Below, piece after piece: positions 9,533 to 16,686 of a DNA stretch of 64,000 bases. The notes below the pieces were generated by a model, which saw only the letters and a list, made by a program, of their open reading frames with translations, had not been told where the DNA came from and made no database searches. The stretch is from Ruegeria_C sp040830705. GTDB lineage: Bacteria > Pseudomonadota > Alphaproteobacteria > Rhodobacterales > Rhodobacteraceae. A program made the position numbers and the translations under genes. Every line of letters starts with the position of its first letter. Within the stretch, counting starts at the first letter, position 1. The stretch covers positions 124,001 through 188,000 of the forward strand of contig JBFOME010000002.1 in assembly GCA_040830705.1 (NCBI GenBank), in the 5' to 3' direction.

Positions 9533-10630
9533 GTGAATGCACAGGATCACCTGATTCCCGTCCCGCGGCTTGAGGTGCGCAACTTCATGCGCCGCTTTGA
9601 GGGGCGTGCAGTGGTCGATGATGTCTCGCTCAGCATTGAGGCCGGGCAGGTGACCTGCCTGCTGGGGCCCTCGGGTTGCGGCAAGTCGACGACGCTCCGG
9701 ATGATCGCCGGGGTCGAGATGCAGGATTCCGGCGAGATTTATGTGGATGGCAAGCTGATCTGCGACACCGTGTTCCGGGTCCCGCCAGAGCGGCGGCAAA
9801 TCGGGCTGATGTTTCAGGACTTCGCGCTGTTCCCGCATCTGAGCGTGGCTGACAACGTGGCCTTTGGTCTTAGCGGATCGCGTGATTTGAAACGTGCGCG
9901 CGTCGAGGAATTGCTGAACAAGGTCCATCTCAAACGCTTTATTGACGGCTATCCGCATGAGCTGTCAGGCGGCGAACAGCAGCGCGTGGCACTTGCCCGC
10001 GCATTGGCGCCAAGGCCGCGCATCATGCTGATGGATGAGCCGTTCTCAGGTCTCGACAACCGGCTGCGTGATGGCATTCGCGACGACACTCTCAGCCTCT
10101 TGAAAGAAGAGGATGCGGCGGTGCTGCTGGTTACCCATGAACCCGAAGAAGCGATGCGCATGGCCGATGAGATCGCGTTAATGCGACGGGGTCGCATCGT
10201 GCAGCAGGGGGCGCCCTATAACGTCTATACCCGTCCTGCAGACAAGGCGGCGGTGGCGTTTTTCAGCGATGTGAACGTGTTGCAGGCGCAGGTGAACGGG
10301 GCGCTGGCCGAGACACCTTTCGGCCAATTTCTCGCCCCCGGCGTGCCGGACGGCACCGATGTCGAGATCGTGTTCCGCCCGCAGCATGTGAAGCTGGATT
10401 TCGACCGCAAAGGCGCGGGGCCTCTGCCAACCGCGACAACCGGCGTCCCGGCTCGCGGCGTGGTGCAGCGTGCCCGTTTTTTGGGCAATGAAAGCCTTGT
10501 CGAATTTCGCATGGATTTCGACGGCTCAGTTCTTAAAGCCACGGTTCCCAATGTTTTTATGCCCGAAACCGGTCGTGTCATGTGGCTGACGGTGCGCCGC
10601 GACCGGTGTTTTGTCTTTCCGGCCTCTTGA
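9533..10630 (+). CDS. ABC transporter ATP-binding protein, FbpC/PotA type, orphan
   Basis: The 365-residue protein is a cytoplasmic ABC ATPase: Walker A GPSGCGKST (about 45-53), Q-loop in FQDFALFPHL, signature LSGGEQQRVAL, Walker B IMLMDEP, and a switch histidine in VTHEPEEA. The C-terminal third resembles the TOBE-type regulatory domain of iron, polyamine or maltose importer ATPases. The start is GTG 9533, with GAGAGG eight bases upstream. No permease or binding-protein gene lies next to it, so its partners must be encoded elsewhere. Substrate assignment (ferric iron or polyamine) is only a guess from subfamily likeness. Confidence 0.88.
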   Translation: MNAQDHLIPVPRLEVRNFMRRFEGRAVVDDVSLSIEAGQVTCLLGPSGCGKSTTLRMIAGVEMQDSGEIYVDGKLICDTVFRVPPERRQIGLMFQDFALFPHLSVADNVAFGLSGSRDLKRARVEELLNKVHLKRFIDGYPHELSGGEQQRVALARALAPRPRIMLMDEPFSGLDNRLRDGIRDDTLSLLKEEDAAVLLVTHEPEEAMRMADEIALMRRGRIVQQGAPYNVYTRPADKAAVAFFSDVNVLQAQVNGALAETPFGQFLAPGVPDGTDVEIVFRPQHVKLDFDRKGAGPLPTATTGVPARGVVQRARFLGNESLVEFRMDFDGSVLKATVPNVFMPETGRVMWLTVRRDRCFVFPAS

Positions 10631-10684
10631 GCGCCTGCACTTCTGCCCGTTAGCCTGTGCGCAGGCAAACCGGAGAGTGCTGTG

Positions 10685-11260
10685 ATGGCAGGGATCGGAC
10701 ATAACAACGGACCGACGATGGAACCGGGGCAGGTCTGGCGTACCCATATGTGGCGGCAGGCGCAGAAACGGCTGATCCCCAACGCGATCCCGCTTCTGGT
10801 GGTTAAGATGCGCGTGAAACGCGCCGCCGAACTGGGGCTGGACTACAAGACCTATGCCAGCATCCGGCAGTATTCCGGTCAGGACATAGTGGGGCTTTTG
10901 TTCTCATCCAACGCGCTGCGCATCTTGGGCGGTGCGGCACGGATGCCTGATGCCGAAACGCGCGCGCTGGCCGCGCTGAAATCTGCCCGGCGCCTATCGC
11001 TGGTGCACGCCCCACTTGAGCCGCCTGCGGTAAAACAGGCCAATCCGGTTCTTGACGCGACGGAGGCAGCGCCCGGTCTCACCCATAGCTGGTCCGAAAC
11101 CCGCGAACGGCTGCATAATTTCATTCGCGAGCAGCGTCTGCCGGGCAATCAGGTTCTGATCGTAGGCGACACCGCGCTTGAGGCCGAATGGACGACCGCG
11201 GCGCGGGCGGCGGGCTATCTGGAAGCCGATCGGTATTTCCAGCGCGCCGGGCTCGGCTAA
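10685..11260 (+). CDS. Hypothetical protein with N-terminal IGHNNGP motif
   Basis: This 191-residue protein begins MAGIGHNNGPTM. The short IGHN-x-GP block is a recurring N-terminal signature in otherwise unrelated alphaproteobacterial and phage proteins; its function is not established. The next 60 residues (RTHMWRQAQKRL... VKRAAELGLDYKTYASIR) look like a helical, basic domain. The final part contains a beta-alpha pattern (NQVLIVGDTALEAEW). I do not recognise the family. GGAGAG lies seven bases before the ATG at 10685. The ribB operon follows 125 bases downstream on the same strand. Confidence 0.75.
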   Translation: MAGIGHNNGPTMEPGQVWRTHMWRQAQKRLIPNAIPLLVVKMRVKRAAELGLDYKTYASIRQYSGQDIVGLLFSSNALRILGGAARMPDAETRALAALKSARRLSLVHAPLEPPAVKQANPVLDATEAAPGLTHSWSETRERLHNFIREQRLPGNQVLIVGDTALEAEWTTAARAAGYLEADRYFQRAGLG

Positions 11261-11385
11261 GACCTCGTTGTCCTGATGTAGTTCGGCACCTTCTGGATAC
11301 ACAGGTTTGGCGCTGGCGGGTCTGGCCTTTGTGGCCGTGGTGGTCTATCTGCGGGCGACACTACGCCCCTGCGAAAGGCTGCCCC

Positions 11386-12507
11386 ATGAGTTTTGAAAGC
11401 CCCGGTCCGGTCGAGACAAAGCTGCGCGACGCGATCAGCCCGATCGAAGAGATCATCGATGAGGCACGCCGGGGCCGGATGTATATCCTTGTCGACCACG
11501 AAGATCGCGAAAACGAGGGCGATCTGTGCATCGCCGCCGAGTTCGCCGATGCCGCAGCGATCAACTTCATGGCCACCCATGGGCGTGGTCTGATCTGCCT
11601 GCCGATGACCGCGGAGCGGATCGACCGGCTGGGGTTGCCGATGATGGCGGTCAACAACTCTTCCCGGCACGAGACGGCCTTTACCGTCTCCATCGAGGCG
11701 CGCGAGGGCGTGTCCACCGGTATCTCTGCCGGTGACCGGGCGCTGACCGTGGCGACCGCAATCAACGAGCAGAACACGATGGCCCATATAGCCACACCTG
11801 GGCACGTCTTTCCGCTGCGGGCCAAGCGCGGCGGGGTGCTGGTGCGCGCTGGTCATACCGAGGCGGTTGTCGATATCTCGCGCCTCGCTGGGTTGAACCC
11901 CTCGGGCGTGATCTGCGAGATCATGAAGCCCGATGGCACCATGGCGCGACTGCCCGATCTGGTGGAGTTTGCCGCTGAGCATGGGCTCAAGGTCGGCACT
12001 ATCAGCGACCTGATTGCCTACCGGTCGCGCAACGACAATCTGGTGGTCGAAACCGGGCGCGAGACCGTCACATCGGAATATGGTGGCGACTGGGAACAGC
12101 GCATCTTTACCGATCAGACCCACGGTATTGAACATGTGGTTATGATCAAGGGCGATATCTTTGACGGTGCGCCGGTGCTGACCCGCACCCATGCATTGCA
12201 CGAAGCTTCGGACGTGCTGGGACTTGGCCCGAAATCGCCGCATGAACTGCCCCGAGCAATGGAGTTGATCGCGGCCGAAGGGCGCGGTGTGGTCTGCCTG
12301 TTCCGGCAGCCGCGCAACTCGCTTCATGCCAGCGATGATGATGGTGTGCGCACCATCAAACAGACCGGTCTGGGGGCGCAGATTCTCTCGAAAATGGGGC
12401 TGCATGAGTTGATCCTGCTCACCGATAGCCCGCAAACCAAATATCTCGGCCTCGACGCCTTTGGACTGACCATCGTCGATACCCGACCCATTCTGAAGGA
12501 CGCCTGA
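11386..12507 (+). CDS. ribB: 3,4-dihydroxy-2-butanone-4-phosphate synthase with degenerate GTP cyclohydrolase II domain (RibBX type)
   Basis: The N-terminal half (to about residue 215) is a complete RibB: DHEDRENEGDL, a THGRGLIC block, TGISAGDRA and HVFPLRAKRGGVL, the residues that bind ribulose 5-phosphate and metal. RibB supplies the four-carbon unit of riboflavin. The second half has the GTP cyclohydrolase II shape (RTHALHEASDVLG, YLGLDAFGL), but none of the three zinc-binding cysteines of RibA is present, so GTP ring opening is not expected. Hybrids of this kind (ribBX) are known in Proteobacteria. It heads a tight operon: ribH begins one base after its stop. Confidence 0.93.
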   Translation: MSFESPGPVETKLRDAISPIEEIIDEARRGRMYILVDHEDRENEGDLCIAAEFADAAAINFMATHGRGLICLPMTAERIDRLGLPMMAVNNSSRHETAFTVSIEAREGVSTGISAGDRALTVATAINEQNTMAHIATPGHVFPLRAKRGGVLVRAGHTEAVVDISRLAGLNPSGVICEIMKPDGTMARLPDLVEFAAEHGLKVGTISDLIAYRSRNDNLVVETGRETVTSEYGGDWEQRIFTDQTHGIEHVVMIKGDIFDGAPVLTRTHALHEASDVLGLGPKSPHELPRAMELIAAEGRGVVCLFRQPRNSLHASDDDGVRTIKQTGLGAQILSKMGLHELILLTDSPQTKYLGLDAFGLTIVDTRPILKDA

Positions 12508-12508
12508 C

Positions 12509-13060
12509 ATGGCCAAACCCGATAGCGCAGAAGGGCTGGCGCGGCCCACATTCGACAAACCGGTGAAACTGTTGATCGTTGTCGCGCCATTTTACCGCGA
12601 CATCGCCGACAATCTGGTTGCCGGTGCCAAGGCCGAGATCGAGGCGGCGGGCGGCACCTGCGAGGTGGCCGAAGTGCCCGGCGCGCTAGAGGTACCCACC
12701 GCCATCGCCATGGCCGACCGACAGTGCAATTTCGACGGCTACGTGGCGCTGGGCTGTGTGATTCGGGGTGAAACCACGCATTACGAAACCGTCTGCAATG
12801 ACAGCAGCCGCGCGATCCAGTTGATGGGGTTGCAGGGGCTGTGCATCGGCAACGGTATCCTGACCGTGGAAAACCGTGCGCAGGCCGAAGTGCGGGCCAA
12901 TCCGGCCGAGATGAACAAGGGTGGCGGCGCGGCCGCTGCGGCCTTGCATCTGATCGCGCTCAGCCGTAAATGGGGCGCTTCGACCAAAGGTGTCGGCTTC
13001 AAACCGCCTTCCGAGAGCATCCTTCTGGCTGGCGACAGCAACGGACCCAAACCCGCATGA
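12509..13060 (+). CDS. ribH: 6,7-dimethyl-8-ribityllumazine synthase
   Basis: RibH joins the RibB product with a pyrimidinedione to make the direct precursor of riboflavin. The 183-residue protein carries the family motifs PGALEVP and GCVIRGETTHYE (His is the general base) and a C-terminal GGGAAAAALHL helix. It is longer than the usual 155-160 residues because of an N-terminal lead (MAKPDSAEGLARPTFDKP) and a short tail. The gene overlaps nusB by four bases (ATGA), the arrangement ribH-nusB seen in many Proteobacteria. Confidence 0.96.
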   Translation: MAKPDSAEGLARPTFDKPVKLLIVVAPFYRDIADNLVAGAKAEIEAAGGTCEVAEVPGALEVPTAIAMADRQCNFDGYVALGCVIRGETTHYETVCNDSSRAIQLMGLQGLCIGNGILTVENRAQAEVRANPAEMNKGGGAAAAALHLIALSRKWGASTKGVGFKPPSESILLAGDSNGPKPA

Positions 13061-13539
13061 CCACGCAACCCAAAATCCGTCCGATTGACCGGAAACGTCA
13101 GATGAAATCCGCCGCTCGCCTTTATGCGGTGCAGGCGCTGTTTCAGATGGAACATTCCAGCCAGACCATTGAGGCGGTGGTGGGTGAGTTTCTCGATCAC
13201 CGTTTCGGCGCGGTCTACGAAGATCAGGAAATGGCAGAGGGCAATGCCGATCTGTTCCGTCAACTGGTCGAAGATGCGGTCAACTATCAGGCGCCCGTCG
13301 ATCAGATGACCGACCGCGCATTGGTCGCCAAATGGCCCATTGCAAGGATCGACCCGACCCTGCGCGCGCTGTTTCGTGCCGCCGGTGCGGAATTGCTGCA
13401 AAGCAACACGCCGCCCAAGGTGGTCATCACCGAGTTCGTCGACATCGCGCGGGCGTTCTTTCCCGAAGGCCGCGAAGCCAATTTCGTGAATGCTGTGCTC
13501 GATCACATGGCGCGCAAAGCCAAGCCCGAGGCGTTCTGA
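13057..13539 (+). CDS. nusB: Transcription antitermination factor NusB
   Basis: NusB binds boxA RNA with ribosomal protein S10 and prevents early termination in rRNA operons. The 160-residue, all-helical product has the family features: an N-terminal RKRQMKSAARLYAVQALFQME helix pair (the arginines contact RNA) and the final ARAFFPEGREANFVNAVLDHMAR motif. Its ATG overlaps the ribH stop by four bases, so it is translationally coupled to riboflavin synthesis. A 7-base-pair hairpin (13600-13606 with 13618-13624) lies downstream, but without a T-run it is not a firm terminator. Confidence 0.95.
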   Translation: MTTQPKIRPIDRKRQMKSAARLYAVQALFQMEHSSQTIEAVVGEFLDHRFGAVYEDQEMAEGNADLFRQLVEDAVNYQAPVDQMTDRALVAKWPIARIDPTLRALFRAAGAELLQSNTPPKVVITEFVDIARAFFPEGREANFVNAVLDHMARKAKPEAF

Positions 13540-13668
13540 ACCCCGCTGCCGGTCGCGGCATGGTGGTGGGGGTTCTTCACCCAAACTGAATAGAGATCGG
13601 CGGATTGGCCGCAGTTCAATCCGCTCTCTCTTGCGGTATGATCACGCTGCTTAGCGAAGGAAGTGATC

Positions 13669-13977
13669 ATGCCGAAACTGATTCGTCTCTACATCACGCA
13701 GGTCCTGATCGGGTTTGGTATATCGGGCGTGTTTGTCGGACTTCTGCTCTGGCTTGATATCGCCAATCTGTGGACCCTGATCAGCGGTTCTGATGTCACC
13801 TTGCTGGCTATCGGCATGTTGTGGTTTATGAACGGGATCGTCTTTGCCGGCGTACAATTTGCCTGGGCCGTGATGAATATGGCTGAGAAAGACGAAGGGC
13901 CGAGGGGCGGAACGCGCATCGGTCTTGATCTTGTCCCGGTGCGGGCCGTCGCCAAAGCCGCCAAGAAGGCAAGCTAA
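13669..13977 (+). CDS. Small inner-membrane protein, unknown function
   Basis: The 102-residue protein has two clear hydrophobic segments (about 8-32 and 43-67), with a short polar loop between, and a basic C-terminal tail ending KAAKKAS. No catalytic motif is visible. GAAGGA seven bases upstream supports the ATG at 13669 over an in-frame GTG at 13663. The gene is alone, 130 bases after nusB, and its stop lies just left of the structured RNA. It is typical of small conserved proteins of this bacterial family, but I do not know its name. Confidence 0.7.
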   Translation: MPKLIRLYITQVLIGFGISGVFVGLLLWLDIANLWTLISGSDVTLLAIGMLWFMNGIVFAGVQFAWAVMNMAEKDEGPRGGTRIGLDLVPVRAVAKAAKKAS

Positions 13978-13994
13978 GGCTCTCTATCTTCTGG

Positions 13995-14170
13995 AAAAAG
14001 TGTGGCGGGACCACCAAGGTTCAACCGTTAGGCTTTGATTCCCGAGGACCTGTGTATACAGGTGGGCGCCAGGTAAACGGGCCAGGACCCGAACAGAGCC
14101 AGCTCCCTCGGAATTGCTTAAGGCCACCGGAATGCTGCCTGTCACGAGAGGGGCAGAACCCGCCACACGC
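13995..14170 (-). ncRNA. ssrS: Structured RNA, probably 6S RNA
   Basis: A 10-base closing stem is perfect: 14000-14009 pairs with 14159-14168. Inside are a second stem (CCGAGG around 14043 with CCTCGG around 14105), a hairpin with six pairs (ACCTGT/ACAGGT, 14048-14063), and a smaller hairpin CTGCC/GGCAG near 14135-14157. The total of about 170 bases and the single long closed rod match 6S RNA, which binds the housekeeping RNA polymerase. Minus strand is favoured: the closing stem is followed there by TTTTT, and TTGCCA-17-TACTTA precedes it. Identification from structure alone is moderate; orientation is less sure. Confidence 0.55.
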
Positions 14171-14171
14171 C

Positions 14172-14200
14172 TAAGTAGGATGTGCGGCGGGTCATGGCAA
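14172..14200 (-). promoter_or_regulatory. Candidate promoter of the structured RNA
   Basis: Reading the minus strand, TTGCCA (14195-14200) is followed after 17 bases by TACTTA (14172-14177), and the RNA would start close to its closing stem. The -35 element is good and the -10 element is weak. Confidence 0.4.
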
Positions 14201-14215
14201 GGGGGCAGGTGCCGA

Positions 14216-14656
14216 TCAGGCGGGAACAACCTCGTTGATCGCCGTGCGCATTTCGCCGAAATGCTCGTCCCAACCCTTGTCGAGTGCCAGAACCAGGCCA
14301 AAGGCTTCGGCGTTTTGCGGCAGGCCCTCGTGCTCAAGGCTCAGCTTGGTGCCGCCCTCGACAGATTGCAGTGTCCATTTCACCAAGCTCACCGCGTCGC
14401 CCATCGGTTTGACGGTAAAGGAATATTCCAGGTATTCCGGCTTGCGTGCCACGCGCACCTCGCCCCAGATCAACAGATCACCGCTTTCGCGCCCGAACAT
14501 TTCAAGCTTGGCCCCTTTCTCAAGCGGGCGCTCGGGCTTGTGGAACCATTCGGCCAGTCGGTCGGGCTCGGTCAAATAGGCCCAGACGGTCTCGCGATCG
14601 GCGCGCAAAAAGATAGACTTGTGCAGAACGGCGGGGGTCGAAACAGCAATGTTCAT
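14216..14656 (-). CDS. SRPBCC/AHSA1-domain protein
   Basis: A 146-residue START-like (AHSA1) domain protein: it opens with SIFLRADRETVWAYLTEPDRLAEWF, the usual first strand and helix of this lipid-binding-type fold, and ends with GWDEHFGEMRTAI, the long C-terminal helix. Members bind hydrophobic ligands; the ligand here is unknown. The gene overlaps the upstream ArsR gene by four bases (ATGA), and ArsR-SRPBCC pairs are a widespread arrangement in which the regulator controls both. The operators at 14988-15029 would therefore control this gene too. Confidence 0.88.
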   Translation of the reverse strand: MNIAVSTPAVLHKSIFLRADRETVWAYLTEPDRLAEWFHKPERPLEKGAKLEMFGRESGDLLIWGEVRVARKPEYLEYSFTVKPMGDAVSLVKWTLQSVEGGTKLSLEHEGLPQNAEAFGLVLALDKGWDEHFGEMRTAINEVVPA

Positions 14657-14973
14657 TCGAACTTTCCTTCAATGGCGGTTTTGAGAGTGGCAAGGCGGTC
14701 GTCCCAGAACCGGTCGAAATAAGCGATCCAGTCGCGGACGGGCGACATGCCCTGAGGGTTCAGGCGGTTAATGCGCTCGCGGCCACGCGGCTCGACTGTG
14801 ATCAGCCCGCCGTCGCTGAGCACGGTCAGGTGCTTCTTGACGGCGGCGCGGGTCATGTCGAAGCGATCCGAGACCTCGGCGATGGTCATGTCCTGTTCGG
14901 ACAGCATCACCAGAATCTCGCGACGGGTCGGGTCGGACAGGGCGCGAAAGGCAGGTTGCGGTGTGTTGGTCAT
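14653..14973 (-). CDS. ArsR-family winged-helix transcriptional regulator
   Basis: The 106-residue protein has the ArsR winged-helix layout: FRALSDPTRREILVMLSE, then the helix-turn-helix IAEVSDRFDMTRAAVKKHLTVL and a wing around PRGRERINRL. No metal-binding ELCVCDL cysteines are present, so it belongs to the non-metal branch that is usually paired with an SRPBCC protein. It starts 14 bases left of two identical-half palindromes (14988-15029), which suggests that it represses its own promoter. The SRPBCC gene overlaps its 3' end. Confidence 0.92.
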   Translation of the reverse strand: MTNTPQPAFRALSDPTRREILVMLSEQDMTIAEVSDRFDMTRAAVKKHLTVLSDGGLITVEPRGRERINRLNPQGMSPVRDWIAYFDRFWDDRLATLKTAIEGKFE

Positions 14974-14987
14974 CTGCGATCCTTTGA

Positions 14988-15003
14988 GATACCAAAAGGT
15001 ATC
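14988..15003. promoter_or_regulatory. Operator 1 of the ArsR/SRPBCC promoter
   Basis: Perfect inverted repeat GATACC-AAAA-GGTATC. It lies just upstream of the ArsR start and 26 bases, center to center, from a second copy. Two palindromes about 2.5 helical turns apart, next to a dimeric regulator gene, make a strong case for autoregulation. Confidence 0.75.
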
Positions 15004-15013
15004 ATATTAATGA

Positions 15014-15029
15014 GATACCATATGGTATC
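15014..15029. promoter_or_regulatory. Operator 2 of the ArsR/SRPBCC promoter
   Basis: Perfect inverted repeat GATACC-ATAT-GGTATC, the same half-sites as operator 1. It also lies 30 bases left of the LexA-type box of mmcB, so binding here could affect the divergent promoter. Confidence 0.75.
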
Positions 15030-15059
15030 ATGTCAAGAGCAAACCGGGTCTTGATTTTT

Positions 15060-15074
15060 GTTCACGAATTGTTC
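15060..15074 (+). promoter_or_regulatory. LexA (SOS) box of mmcB
   Basis: GTTC-ACGAATT-GTTC is an exact match to GTTC-N7-GTTC, the LexA operator of alphaproteobacteria. It ends 12 bases before the first ATG of mmcB. Because it would fall inside the gene if translation began at the upstream in-frame ATG (15030), it argues for the downstream start. Confidence 0.85.
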
Positions 15075-15086
15075 ACCATCTTGCCG

Positions 15087-15524
15087 ATGATGCTTGATCT
15101 GCAACCCGGACAAAAACTGGCCCGCGGCGTCGCCCGGCACCTAACCAGTCATGGTTTTGTTTCCATTGAAGAATTCGTGCCGACCCGAGGGTTGCGTGTC
15201 GACGTGATGGGGCTGGGTCCCAAGGGGGAGATCTGGGTGATCGAATGCAAATCCAGCCGCGAAGATTTTCAGACGGATAGCAAGTGGCAAGGCTATCTGG
15301 ATTGGTGCGATCGCTATTTCTGGGCGGTCGATACAGAGTTTCCGACCGATTTATTGCCCGATGAAACCGGGCTGATCATTGCTGACGCCTATGGCGGTGA
15401 GATCATTCGTATGGCGCCCGAGGACAAGCTGGCGGCTGCCCGGCGCAAGGTTCTGATCCAAAAATTCGCCACCCATGCGGCACGGCGCCTGCAAGCCCTG
15501 CGTGATCCGGGGCCGGGACGCTAG
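15087..15524 (+). CDS. mmcB: MmcB-family DNA repair protein
   Basis: The 145-residue protein matches MmcB, an SOS-induced protein first described in Caulobacter mitomycin resistance. It shows a PD-(D/E)xK nuclease-like pattern: an Asp in GLRVDVMG, then Glu-x-Lys in VIECKSS (about Asp39, Glu53, Lys55). Its conserved segment DFQTDSKWQGYLDWCDRYFWAV follows. The LexA box directly upstream supports damage induction. Two adjacent ATGs (15087, 15090) are both possible; no clear Shine-Dalgarno sequence is present. An in-frame ATG at 15030 lies upstream of the box and is rejected. Confidence 0.9.
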   Translation: MMLDLQPGQKLARGVARHLTSHGFVSIEEFVPTRGLRVDVMGLGPKGEIWVIECKSSREDFQTDSKWQGYLDWCDRYFWAVDTEFPTDLLPDETGLIIADAYGGEIIRMAPEDKLAAARRKVLIQKFATHAARRLQALRDPGPGR

Positions 15525-15527
15525 CGA

Positions 15528-15716
15528 TCAGCGCTTCACAGCGAGGGCAGCTTGCGCTGCTGCGCGGATTTCCTCGGCGATATCTTCGGCCTCGTCCGGT
15601 TCGAAATCCATCGGGATCTCAACACCGTCGGCTTCGATGAAAAGCCGCACCATGCCTGCATCGGTCGGGCCGATCTGCAGGTTGGCCACTATGTCGCGCT
15701 CGGTATTGATGCCCAT
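15528..15716 (-). CDS. Small conserved protein (DUF6324-like)
   Basis: A 62-residue acidic protein: MGINTERDIVANLQIGP then FIEADGVEIPMDFEPDEAEDIAEEI, a beta pair followed by an acidic helix. Small proteins of this pattern are conserved in Rhodobacterales; function is unknown. The ATG at 15716 has a near-perfect GGAGGTGATC just upstream, so it is preferred over an in-frame GTG six bases earlier, which lies within that site. It is convergent with mmcB and ends three bases from it. Confidence 0.78.
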   Translation of the reverse strand: MGINTERDIVANLQIGPTDAGMVRLFIEADGVEIPMDFEPDEAEDIAEEIRAAAQAALAVKR

Positions 15717-15793
15717 GATCACCTCCGTGAATGAACGCCTCTGCTAGCCTGCAAAGACTTGAGAATCAAGCGCGCTTCGGTCTGAGATATCCC

Positions 15794-16276
15794 ATGGATG
15801 ACGTTACCATTCGCAGGTTCGAAGCCACCGACGCGGATTGGCTGGTTGCGCAGCACCAGTTCCTCTACGCCCGGGATGAGGGGTTCGATGAGAGCTTTGG
15901 CGCGCTGGTCGAAGAAATTCTTGCGGCGTTCGTCGCGGGGCATGATCCAGACTGCGAACGGGGCTGGATCGCCGAGGAAAACGGCCAGCGCTTGGGCAGT
16001 ATCTTCTGCGTCAGGCTGGACAAGCAAACCGCCAAGCTGCGCCTGTTTCTGCTGCTGCCCGAGTCGCGGGGCAGGGGGTTGGGCAAACGTCTGCTTTATG
16101 AGTGCATGGGGTTTGCCAAGTCGCGTGGATATCAGCACATGCGGCTCTGGACTCATGAGAGCCACCGCGCGGCTTGCGCGCTTTATGCTGCCAACGGATG
16201 GACGCTGCTGGACAGCAAACCGGTGCACTCCTTCGGGGTCGATCTGGTTGAGCAAAGCTGGAAAATTGCGCTCTGA
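15794..16276 (+). CDS. GNAT-family N-acetyltransferase
   Basis: The 160-residue protein has the GNAT fold: an N-terminal strand-helix, a LRLFLLLPESRGRGLGKRLL block in which R-x-x-G-x-G binds acetyl-CoA, and a C-terminal AACALYAANGW. Family members transfer acetyl groups to amines on small molecules or proteins; the substrate is unknown. The ATG at 15794 is used; the upstream frame extends without a good ribosome site. The gene lies between two small genes and just before tRNA-His. Confidence 0.85.
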   Translation: MDDVTIRRFEATDADWLVAQHQFLYARDEGFDESFGALVEEILAAFVAGHDPDCERGWIAEENGQRLGSIFCVRLDKQTAKLRLFLLLPESRGRGLGKRLLYECMGFAKSRGYQHMRLWTHESHRAACALYAANGWTLLDSKPVHSFGVDLVEQSWKIAL

Positions 16277-16323
16277 CCCTCTTGCAATCCAAGGGCGGCT
16301 TGGGTACATCGCCCCTCACGAGT

Positions 16324-16400
16324 GCCGCCTTAGCTCAGTTGGTTAGAGCGCTGGATTGTGGATCCAGAGGTCCCCTGTTCAAGCCAGGGAGGCGGTACCA
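16324..16400 (+). tRNA. tRNA-His (GTG), with A73 and no G-1
   Basis: A complete cloverleaf of 77 bases with encoded CCA. The anticodon stem-loop is CTGGATTGTGGATCCAG, anticodon GTG. The acceptor begins G1 (paired with U72) and the discriminator base is A73; position -1 (16323) is T. The universal histidine identity pair G-1:C73 is therefore absent. Some alphaproteobacteria are known to have lost it and to use a co-evolved histidyl-tRNA synthetase. Confidence 0.95.
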
Positions 16401-16545
16401 TTTCCCCCAAGTTGCAGCCGATGTCGTGTTCGAGGCACATGGCGTGATCGCTGGGGAGGCTGATCTGGTTTTCGCTGATCTGGATTGCCGCGAACCGTGT
16501 TGACTTGCTTTCACAGAGTGCACTAAACCTCACCCCGGTAAATGC

Positions 16546-16623
16546 GGGCCCTTAGCTCAGCTGGATTAGAGCAGGGAACTTCTAATTCTCAGGTCGGGGG
16601 TTCGAGTCCTCCAGGGCTCGCCA
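16546..16623 (+). tRNA. tRNA-Arg (TCT)
   Basis: A complete cloverleaf of 78 bases with encoded CCA. Acceptor GGGCCCT pairs with AGGGCTC, the anticodon loop is CTTCTAA (anticodon TCT, reads AGA), and the T-loop is TTCGAGT. The discriminator base is G. It lies 145 bases after tRNA-His, with no other gene in that gap. Confidence 0.96.
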
Positions 16624-16686
16624 TTTCCCAGATCACCAGAAAACCCTGTAACCTATGGAACAAGAAGGGTTTTAACCCGCGGGCGT

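Noticed and set aside
11261..11385. FMN riboswitch before ribB.
   Set aside because: The gap is only 125 bases, and the conserved FMN element blocks are not present.
11261..11396. A short open frame with one hydrophobic helix (TTG 11307, about 29 residues) before ribB.
   Set aside because: No ribosome site, and it runs into the ribB start in another frame; likely chance.
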